From UBA7672 sp965279205 (lineage in GTDB: Bacteria; Pseudomonadota; Alphaproteobacteria; Caulobacterales; Hyphomonadaceae): a stretch of DNA of 64,000 bases. The notes beneath the pieces were generated by a model. It made no database searches, was not told the origin of the DNA, and was given only the letters and a program-made list of their open reading frames with translations. The stretch spans positions 186,001 through 250,000 of the forward strand of contig OZ257144.1 in the NCBI GenBank assembly GCA_965279205.1, read 5' to 3'. The position numbers and the translations under genes are program-made. Below are positions 58,207 to 64,000 of this stretch, piece by piece; the first letter of the stretch is position 1; each line of letters begins with the position of its first letter.

Positions 58207-58260
58207 TCTGTCCTCCCCGAGACCGGCCTCCCAGACCGGCATGATCTGGGAGGACAGTGG
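58207..58260 (-). promoter_or_regulatory. Leader RNA with two alternative hairpins before the MAPEG gene
   Basis: On the minus strand, segment 1 (ctgtcctcccaga, 58257-58245) can pair with segment 2 (tctgggagg, 58235-58227) or with segment 3 (ggggaggacag, 58218-58208), which contains the Shine-Dalgarno just before the GTG start. The stems are 9-10 bp and cannot form at the same time. Such a design would switch translation on or off. No ligand domain was recognised. Confidence 0.55.
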
Positions 58261-58553
58261 GCACGAAAGGCGTCGGGGAGAAAGAGGCCTGAGAGAGGCC
58301 GAGATCATGGCGCCGAGGGGTCGAATCTCTGCGCCATGACAAACACTGTCGCTGGGGAAGATGACACCGGGATTGCAGGCACATTATTTCCGCGAGCGAT
58401 GACTTCCGCGATTTGCGGGCCCATCTTTCTCCTCACGGACAGGGACGCGCCGGCGAAAACAGACGGACTTCGCGACCCGACGAGCCCAGGACTGTCCGAT
58501 CAAGTGTCCCCGTGAGCCCGACAGAGGGCAGGGGAAATGAGGACGCCTCTCCC
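58261..58553. other. Gap upstream of the MAPEG and small secreted protein genes
   Basis: 293 bp between divergent genes. It must hold the promoters of both. No gene, repeat or promoter of good quality was seen apart from the leader hairpins. Confidence 0.45.
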
Positions 58554-58856
58554 ATGAAACCCTCCAGCAAGATCGTACTCGCCGCCGCCGCTCTCCTGAC
58601 CGCGGCGCTTCCGATGGCTGCGTTCGCCGCGCCGCCCAAAGCCAAGCCGCATGCGGCTCGTCCGCATGAGGAATACTCGACCGGCGCCATCACCAGCGTG
58701 AGCGCCACCGAACTCAAGCTCGCCTCGGGTGACACGTTCAAGTTCGCGGCGGGCGCTTCGGCCGGCGCCTTCAAGGCCGGCGACAAGGTGAGCGTGCGCT
58801 GGCAGCTGAAAGACGGCGCTAAGCTCGCCGACCAGGTGATGGCCGCCAAGAACTGA
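58554..58856 (+). CDS. Small secreted protein, unknown function
   Basis: 100 residues with a signal peptide (MKPSSKIVLAAAALLTAALP, then MAAFA). The mature part has a Lys/His/Pro-rich linker and a small beta domain (TGAITSVSATELKLASGDTFKF then GAFKAGDKVSVRWQ) like DUF1344-type proteins. Short tandem repeats (cgacccgat units) lie just behind the stop. Confidence 0.75.
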   Translation: MKPSSKIVLAAAALLTAALPMAAFAAPPKAKPHAARPHEEYSTGAITSVSATELKLASGDTFKFAAGASAGAFKAGDKVSVRWQLKDGAKLADQVMAAKN

Positions 58857-59016
58857 TCCGGCGACCCGATCTGAACGACCCGATCCGATACCGCACGACT
58901 AAGGCTTGACCTCCGAGGGAGCCTGCGGGCGGGACGAAAGTCCCGCCCGTTCTGTTGCGTGCTTGATCGGGCGCGGCGCGCAGCCTAGGACGGGACAGGT
59001 TGCGAAGGAGCGCGTC

Positions 59017-59532
59017 TTGGCCGGACAGGCATCGGGCGGCGACAGGCTGTTCAGATCGATCGTGGCGGCAAAGCCGAAACTGGTCACAGGCGTGCCCGAC
59101 GGCATGCTGGCGCAGACCATCATGCTGTGCGAGGCCGCGGCGGATTTTCCCTACATCGCCTGCGCGCGCGAGGAAGAGTGCATCGGCGTCGCCAGCGGCG
59201 CCGCGATGGCGGGCGAGCGCGCGCTGGTGATGGTGCAGAACGCCGGACTGCTCAACTCGCTGGGAGCGTTCGCAACGATGGGGCTGCGGTATGGCCTGCC
59301 CTTCGTCGTGATCGTGACCAACAGGGGGGCGCTCGCCGACCCCAATGGCTATGACATCGAGAAGCGCGAGGCGTTTGATGCGGGTGTGCGACCGATGGCG
59401 CGCGTGTTCGACTTCGATGCGGGCGATTTCCCCGACGACCTGATCCCTGCGGCATTCAAATGGGCGGAGGCGGCAAGGAAGCCGGTGATCATCGCCCTCG
59501 AGAAGCGGCTCGGCGCGGAGGCCGCAGCATGA
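59017..59532 (+). CDS. TPP-dependent decarboxylase alpha-type subunit (sulfopyruvate/phosphonopyruvate decarboxylase-like)
   Basis: 172 residues, the pyrimidine-binding half of a split TPP enzyme. The pattern VTGVPDGMLAQTIML, CAREEECIGVASGAAMAGERALVMVQNAGLLNSLGAF and GLPFVVIVTNRG follows ComD-type sequences, with the conserved Glu in CAREEECIG. The TTG at 59017 is chosen because aaggag lies seven bases upstream and the protein then starts just before the domain. It overlaps the beta subunit by four bases. Physiological substrate is not known, and no phosphonate or coenzyme M genes are in the window. Confidence 0.8.
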   Translation: MAGQASGGDRLFRSIVAAKPKLVTGVPDGMLAQTIMLCEAAADFPYIACAREEECIGVASGAAMAGERALVMVQNAGLLNSLGAFATMGLRYGLPFVVIVTNRGALADPNGYDIEKREAFDAGVRPMARVFDFDAGDFPDDLIPAAFKWAEAARKPVIIALEKRLGAEAAA

Positions 59533-60113
59533 GCGCGCCCATTGGCACTCAGAGCAATCTTCCTTCGCAGAAGGATGCGATCGCGGCGGCACTGGCGCTC
59601 TATCCGGCGCGGCCGTTCGCGGTGTCGGACATCGGCTCGCAGTCGGGCTGGCTGAAAGCCAGCGGACATGATGCGCGCAACCTCTACGTCTCGGGCCCGA
59701 TGGGGCTGGCGACATCGGTGGCGCTGGGTCTCGCGGCGGTAAGGCCGAACGAGCAGGTGCTGGCGATCGCGGGTGACGGGGCGCTTGCGATGAACCTGAC
59801 GTCGCTCGCGACGATCACGGGCGCAAAACCGAAGAACCTCTCGATCCTGCTGGTGGACAATCGCGTCTACGAGTTCACCGCCTCGGTGCGCTCACCAACG
59901 CGGGAGCTGGACTGGCTTGCCGTGGGACGCGCCTTCTTCGGGGCAGAGCAGTGCCTGCGGCTGTCGGATTTGACTGCCGAGCGCTGGGCGGGTGTCGCGC
60001 GGCCCGCGATGATCGTTGCGGACGTTGCGCCTGCGCCGGGCAAACCGCCTGCGCTGGGCTTGACGCCCGCGATGATCAGGATCGAGTTCGCGAAGGCGAG
60101 CAGATCTAGCTGA
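59529..60113 (+). CDS. TPP-dependent decarboxylase beta-type subunit
   Basis: 194 residues, the pyrophosphate-binding half. The TPP motif is GDGALAMNLTSLATITG, ending about 26 residues later in LLVDN. GPMGLATSVALGLA precedes it. It pairs with the upstream alpha subunit to make a two-chain enzyme. The stop overlaps the convergent gene at 60106 by eight bases. Confidence 0.85.
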   Translation: MSAPIGTQSNLPSQKDAIAAALALYPARPFAVSDIGSQSGWLKASGHDARNLYVSGPMGLATSVALGLAAVRPNEQVLAIAGDGALAMNLTSLATITGAKPKNLSILLVDNRVYEFTASVRSPTRELDWLAVGRAFFGAEQCLRLSDLTAERWAGVARPAMIVADVAPAPGKPPALGLTPAMIRIEFAKASRSS

Positions 60114-60405
60114 ACAGCCAGCTCTGCAACGTGCGGCCGGTTCCGGGCGACAGCGAGTAGACGCCGTTGGTGTAGGATTTTCCGTCGCTGTGGAAGTGCG
60201 CGGGCTTCGAGAAGTGCGGCTGCAACGACGACCCGTCTGCGGCGAAGAAGAACGTGTCCTTCTCGGCGATTTCGATGCCGGGCGTCTGCTCGATCGCTTC
60301 AGCCATGGTTGCGTAGGTCGTCACAGACCACATCACCGAGTTAAAGACGTACACGCGAGTATCCGGTGGATTCCACGCAGGATCCCATACCGGATCGCTT
60401 GTCAT
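60106..60405 (-). CDS. Hypothetical protein (99 aa)
   Basis: Soluble, aromatic-rich small protein (VYVFNSVMWSVTTYATMAEAIEQ, then DTFFFAADGSSLQPHFSKPAHFHSDGKSYTNGVYSLSPG). No transmembrane or known motif. It lies just downstream of the CnoX gene on the same strand with 12 bp between and overlaps the TPP beta subunit on the other strand. Confidence 0.65.
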   Translation of the reverse strand: MTSDPVWDPAWNPPDTRVYVFNSVMWSVTTYATMAEAIEQTPGIEIAEKDTFFFAADGSSLQPHFSKPAHFHSDGKSYTNGVYSLSPGTGRTLQSWLFS

Positions 60406-60417
60406 CTCGAATGACCT

Positions 60418-61356
60418 CTAGCGGAACAGGATCGCCGACAGCCGGCGGCGGCCTTCCTTCGTTACCTCGGCTTTGGGTCCGGCGGCTTCGAAGATCTTGA
60501 GCAGCTGCTCTTTCGCTGCGCCTTCCTTCCAGTTGAGATTCTTCTCGAGGATGGCGAGCAGGTTTTCGGCGGCGTCCTCGTGCTTGCCCTGTCCGGCGAG
60601 AATGGCGGCAAGATCGAAGCGTGCGTCCCAGTCGGTGGGCGTGTTGCGCACGCGCGTCTGCAGGTCCAGCGTTTCGTCGGGCGCGAGAACGTGGCTCGCG
60701 AGTTCGAGCGTCGAGAAGATGCCAGCGGCCGACGGGTGCTTGCGGTTCGCCTCTGGAATCAGCTCCGCGATCTGGCGGGCGCGCTCGGTGTCGCCGAATT
60801 TGAGATAGCAGCGGGCAAGGCCGGCGAGGGCCTCGATATTGTCCTTCTCCTGATCGAGCACAGCCGCGTAGATCTCGGCGGCGGCGGTGAAATCGCTGGC
60901 GTCGGAGGCATCCTCGGCAGCGGTGAGCATTTCGGCGACGGTCGGGCCTTCGCTTGCGCCATTGCCCTTCTGCTTGTTGATGAAGGCGCGGACCTGGCTT
61001 TCGGGCAGGGCGCCCATGAAGGCGTCGACCGGCTGGCCGTTCTTGAACGCGACCACGGTCGGGATCGACTGCGAGCCCGTCATCTTTGCGATCTGGGCGA
61101 AGACGCCGGGGTTCTTGTCGACGTCGATCTTGACCATCTTCACGGCGCCGTCGTTCTCGCCGACGACTTTCTCGAGCGTCGGGCCGAGCGAGCGGCAGGG
61201 GCCGCACCAGGAGGCCCAGAAATCGACGATGACCGGCACGGTCTTCGACGGTTCGATCACGTCGGCCATGAAGGTCTGGTCGGTGCCGTCGATCACGTGC
61301 GGGCTCTTGGGTCCGCCGGCCGGGGGGCGTCCTGCGCCTGCGCCGATGATGTCCAC
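60418..61356 (-). CDS. cnoX: Thioredoxin-TPR co-chaperone CnoX-like
   Basis: 312 residues. An N-terminal thioredoxin domain has WASWCGPC (Cys51, Cys54), followed by helical TPR-like repeats to the C-terminus. CnoX binds hypochlorous acid-damaged proteins and hands them to GroEL and DnaK. The four-residue CGPC active site is intact, unlike E. coli CnoX. The ATG at 61356 gives MDIIGAGAGRPPAGG, a flexible N-terminus. Confidence 0.92.
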   Translation of the reverse strand: MDIIGAGAGRPPAGGPKSPHVIDGTDQTFMADVIEPSKTVPVIVDFWASWCGPCRSLGPTLEKVVGENDGAVKMVKIDVDKNPGVFAQIAKMTGSQSIPTVVAFKNGQPVDAFMGALPESQVRAFINKQKGNGASEGPTVAEMLTAAEDASDASDFTAAAEIYAAVLDQEKDNIEALAGLARCYLKFGDTERARQIAELIPEANRKHPSAAGIFSTLELASHVLAPDETLDLQTRVRNTPTDWDARFDLAAILAGQGKHEDAAENLLAILEKNLNWKEGAAKEQLLKIFEAAGPKAEVTKEGRRRLSAILFR

Positions 61357-61457
61357 GGAAAGGCTCCTTGAAGTTTGGTCGGGGAAGTCTGGTCAGGCCG
61401 GCATCCGGCCGTTTGCGCCTGCATAGATGGTCGTTCGGGTCTGAAACAGCAACGTTT

Positions 61458-62024
61458 TCAGTTGCCGGCCAGTTTGGTGAAATCGACGCGGGTCACCGTA
61501 TGCCCCGTAGCCCCTGCAAAAGCGAGGAAATCTGCCCGGGATATCGAGGTCGTCATGTCGTTGCGCAGGGGGTGGAAATTGAGGGTTTCGTAGGCGAGCA
61601 GGGCCTCGTCCATGACGAATTTCACGCGTCCCGCGGGGTCATTCATCAATGCAAAGCCGGTGACCGAGCCCGGGGTGACGCCTAAGCCCTCCCACAGCAC
61701 CGGGGCGTCGGTGAAGGACAGGCGCTGGGTTCCGAGGGCCTTGTGGACCTGGTTGAGCGGAAGCGTGCTGGTACCCAGCGCCGAGATCAGCACCAGCTGG
61801 CCGGACTTGTCCTTCATGAAGAGGTTCTTTGTGTGCCCGCCGGGGATATCGGTCTTGACCAGATTGCTTTCAGCCACGGTGAAGACCTTGGCGTGGGTAG
61901 CGGTGGTGGTGCGGATGCCCAGCCGGTCCAGCAGGGCCAACAGCGGCTTTTCCGGTTCGCGGCTGAAATCATCAGGGGCGGGACTCGGGCCGCGCTCTCC
62001 TGTTGGGGCGTTTTGATCTGTCAT
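61458..62024 (-). CDS. YbaK/ProX-type aminoacyl-tRNA deacylase
   Basis: 188 residues. The family pattern is TATHAKVFTVAESNLVKTDIPGGHTKNLFMKDKSGQLVLISALG, with KTDIPGGHTKNLFM the deacylase core, followed by VTPGSVTGFALMND. Members hydrolyse mischarged Ala-tRNA(Pro) or Cys-tRNA(Pro). The ATG at 62024 starts a flexible N-terminus of about 25 residues. Confidence 0.9.
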   Translation of the reverse strand: MTDQNAPTGERGPSPAPDDFSREPEKPLLALLDRLGIRTTTATHAKVFTVAESNLVKTDIPGGHTKNLFMKDKSGQLVLISALGTSTLPLNQVHKALGTQRLSFTDAPVLWEGLGVTPGSVTGFALMNDPAGRVKFVMDEALLAYETLNFHPLRNDMTTSISRADFLAFAGATGHTVTRVDFTKLAGN

Positions 62025-62108
62025 GCCGGGTGGTCTAAATGGGCAGACCGGGCATGAGAAGCCCACTAGAGGCCCACTGGCCTCGCCGATCCATACGGGA
62101 ACAGCCGC

Positions 62109-62864
62109 ATGCGCCTCGACTGCTACAAGATCCACGACTGGGCGCCGCAGATCGTGCCGGGCGAGGGCAGACGCAACTGGATGGACGCGTTCCAGGATCG
62201 CCACCCCTATCGCTGCCTGCCGCTGACCATGGCGAACTGCACGGGCTGGGAAATCCTCTGCCCCGTCGGTCTCACCATCGAATGGGATGGCGGGATGATG
62301 GAAGCCAACATCAAGATCACCGGGGACGAAGCCTGGCCGCCGGTGAAGAATGTCGCCGACAGCCATTTCCGGCGCGGCATCGTCACCTTCCACACCGGCC
62401 ACCTGTTCCGCACCGATCCGGGCTGGTCGGTCTGGGCCATGGGACCGCCGAACGAGCCCAAGGACGGCATCTATCCGCTGCAGGGCCTGATCGAGACGGA
62501 GTGGCTGCCGTTTCCCTTCACCATGAACTGGCAGATGACGCGACCGGGCAAGGTGCGCTTCGAAAAGGGCGAGCCGTTCTGCTTCATCACGCTGATGCAG
62601 GACAAGAAACTGGAAGAGGTGCAGCCGAGCCTGCGCCTGCTTTCCACCAACGAACCGCTGAACGAGGAGTTCAAGGTCTGGGCGGAAAGCCGTGGCGACT
62701 TCAACAAGCGCCTGATGAACCGTGAGGCCGAGGCGATGAAGGCCAAGTGGCAGCGCCACTACATGAAGGGCGAGAATGTCGCGACCGGCGACACGGCCGA
62801 CACCCATATCACCAAGCGCAAGCTGAAGACGCCGAAGGCGCCGCTGCCCGGGCTGGGCGGCTAG
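62109..62864 (+). CDS. DUF6065 family protein
   Basis: 251 residues. The pattern DRHPYRCLPLTMANCTGWEILCP, HTGHLFRTDPGWSVWAMGPPN and PLQGLIETEWLPFPFTMNWQMTRPG matches DUF6065. Function is unknown; the fold is probably a jelly roll. The C-terminal tail is lysine-rich. It precedes the tRNA gene. Confidence 0.85.
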   Translation: MRLDCYKIHDWAPQIVPGEGRRNWMDAFQDRHPYRCLPLTMANCTGWEILCPVGLTIEWDGGMMEANIKITGDEAWPPVKNVADSHFRRGIVTFHTGHLFRTDPGWSVWAMGPPNEPKDGIYPLQGLIETEWLPFPFTMNWQMTRPGKVRFEKGEPFCFITLMQDKKLEEVQPSLRLLSTNEPLNEEFKVWAESRGDFNKRLMNREAEAMKAKWQRHYMKGENVATGDTADTHITKRKLKTPKAPLPGLGG

Positions 62865-62910
62865 GTGGGACGGGTTAACCGGCCTGGGAAAGCCCGACGC
62901 CGCTAGCCCC

Positions 62911-62939
62911 TTGCATCCCGGACCCCTTTCGGCTTAAAG
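62911..62939 (+). promoter_or_regulatory. Weak promoter candidate for tRNA-Gly
   Basis: TTGCAT at 62911-62916 and TTAAAG at 62934-62939 with a 17 bp spacer, 40 bp before the tRNA. The match to consensus is only partial. Confidence 0.3.
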
Positions 62940-62978
62940 ACCCGCTCCCCGGCCCCAAAGGCCGGGCACCCCAAGGAT

Positions 62979-63053
<75 letters not shown>

Positions 63054-63078
63054 GGTTTCTTCAAGACAGGTCAACGGC

Positions 63079-63105
63079 TTCCAGTGTCGCTTCGGCGCAC
63101 TGGAA
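63079..63105 (+). terminator. Stem-loop downstream of tRNA-Gly
   Basis: ttccagtg / cactggaa stem extended by cgc / gcg with a ttcg tetraloop and one bulge. No T-run follows, so it may be a processing signal rather than a terminator. Confidence 0.4.
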
Positions 63106-63202
63106 ACGTCGTGGCTGTATTCGCGGGGCGGCAGGTGACGGGCGGGGTTGACCGGTCTATCTCGCCTTGGAGCGGGACCAGCCCGGCAGCTTGCGGACAG
63201 TC

Positions 63203-64000
63203 ATGAAAGTCGTCGTCGCGGGAGCAGGGATAGGCGGGCTAAGCGCCGCGATCGCTCTCGCCAAGGCTGGCTTCGAGGTCGAGGTGATCGAGCGCGCGCC
63301 GGAGCTTCGCGAGGTCGGGGCCGGCCTGCAGCTCAGCCCCAATGCCATGAAGGGGCTGGAGGTGCTGGGTGTTGCGGAGGCCGCGTCCGCGGTCTCGTGC
63401 GAGCCAGAGGCGCTGGAGATGCGCATCGGCAGGACCGGCGCCAAGGTTTTCTCGATCCCGATGGGCCGGGCCGCGCGCAAGCGCTATGGCGCGCCTTACC
63501 TGCACATCCATCGCGCCGACTTCATCGAGATACTGCGCCGCGCGGCACAGTTCGCCGACGTGCGCTTGCGCTTTGGCGCGCGCGTAGCGGCCTACGTGCC
63601 GGAGGCGGCGGGACTGAAGATCGGGCTCGATACTGGCGCGATCATCGAAGCGGACCTGCTGGTCGGCGCGGATGGGTCGCGCTCGACTGTGCGCAAGCAG
63701 ATGCTGGGCGAGGATCAGGCGCATTTCACCGGCGCGGTTGCGTGGCGGATCACCGTCGATGCCGACGTTGCGCCTGACCTGCCGCATGCAGCGATCGTCT
63801 GGGCCGGGCGCGGCAAGCATGCTGTCACCTACCGGGTGCGGCGCGGCGAACTGATCAATTTCGTCGGCGTGGTCGAGCGCGATCAGTGGCGCGATGAAAG
63901 CTGGGACCAGGCAGGCGATCCGGCGGACCTCGTCAGGGATTTCGGCGAGTGGGCGCCGCCCATTCCGGACATCATCGCCGCGGCGAAGACATGCCATGTG
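63203..64000 (+). CDS. FAD-dependent monooxygenase, salicylate hydroxylase-like (cut by window edge)
   Basis: The visible 266 residues begin with the FAD motif VVVAGAGIGGLSAAIALAKAGFEVEVIERA, then LREVGAGLQLSPNAMKGLEVLGV and the second FAD signature LLVGADGSRSTVRKQMLG. Relatives are single-component aromatic hydroxylases or ubiquinone hydroxylases. The reading frame continues beyond the edge. Confidence 0.9.
   Translation, partial: MKVVVAGAGIGGLSAAIALAKAGFEVEVIERAPELREVGAGLQLSPNAMKGLEVLGVAEAASAVSCEPEALEMRIGRTGAKVFSIPMGRAARKRYGAPYLHIHRADFIEILRRAAQFADVRLRFGARVAAYVPEAAGLKIGLDTGAIIEADLLVGADGSRSTVRKQMLGEDQAHFTGAVAWRITVDADVAPDLPHAAIVWAGRGKHAVTYRVRRGELINFVGVVERDQWRDESWDQAGDPADLVRDFGEWAPPIPDIIAAAKTCHV

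Overview
The window is high-GC DNA from an alphaproteobacterium, most likely Caulobacterales (Hyphomonadaceae-like). The evidence is the gene order hemE / DUF299 (ppsR) - maf - aroE - coaE - dnaQ - secB around a Caulobacter-type chromosomal origin, the block hemE-hemH-hemJ-rho-mnmE-mnmG-rsmG-parA-parB facing leuS-lptE-holA, a CenR-type response regulator, an NtrZ-like periplasmic protein, and TTAA-N7-TTAA (CtrA) and GANTC (CcrM) signals. No mobile element with a transposase, no CRISPR array and no rRNA were seen. One tRNA (Gly-GCC) is present.

Layout. 1-2603: hslU (cut by the window edge) and hslV on the minus strand, separated by a polytopic membrane protein gene and a palindromic repeat. 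2944-5458: a small lipoprotein and a GGDEF-EAL protein whose GGDEF motif is degenerate. 5533-10148: histidine genes hisB-hisH-hisA-[small DUF1127-like gene and a membrane-anchored EEP enzyme]-hisF-hisE. 10214-13689: TPR lipoprotein, Smr protein, Tim44-like protein, secB. 13693-18371: alcohol dehydrogenase, then the tightly overlapping ppsR-maf-aroE-coaE-dnaQ run on the minus strand. 18372-18759: the replication origin. 18760-22727: hemE-hemH-hemJ and rho. 22728-26852: an accessory stretch with two apparently frameshifted genes, a palindromic operator, a 2OG-oxygenase-like gene and a lipoprotein. 26965-33626: dienelactone hydrolase, then mnmE-mnmG-rsmG-parA-parB carrying most of a cluster of parS sites. 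33653-38405: holA, lptE, leuS and a DUF3576 lipoprotein. 38572-47487: porin, NtrZ-like protein, thiE-like, PLP-binding protein, YhhN protein, L,D-transpeptidase, cenR, small envelope proteins, xthA, lolA. 47594-55637: YjbR protein, tandem small membrane-anchored proteins, cspA, ftsK, a probable minus-strand small RNA, amtB and a UbiH-type hydroxylase. 55638-56422: repeat-rich DNA. 56423-62864: DUF971, Trm112 and LON-domain genes, a MAPEG protein with a possible RNA switch, a two-subunit TPP enzyme, CnoX, a YbaK deacylase and a DUF6065 protein. 62979-64000: tRNA-Gly and a partial FAD monooxygenase.

How it works together. The centre of the window is the chromosome start and segregation region. 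A compact origin with two CtrA boxes, one good DnaA-like box and ten GANTC sites in 270 bp lies between the divergent hemE and ppsR genes. Five parS-like sites lie 7.5-12.7 kb away, in and around the parAB operon. Most neighbours are housekeeping genes (haem, tRNA modification, polymerase subunits, FtsK). No complete novel defence or metabolic system was found. The most notable unexplained items are the minus-strand RNA candidate upstream of amtB, the hairpin-fronted DUF1127-like small gene, the mutually exclusive leader hairpins before the MAPEG gene, and several conserved gene pairs or operons that have been split (hslVU, his, LON/CnoX) or have lost a member (tim44-smr).
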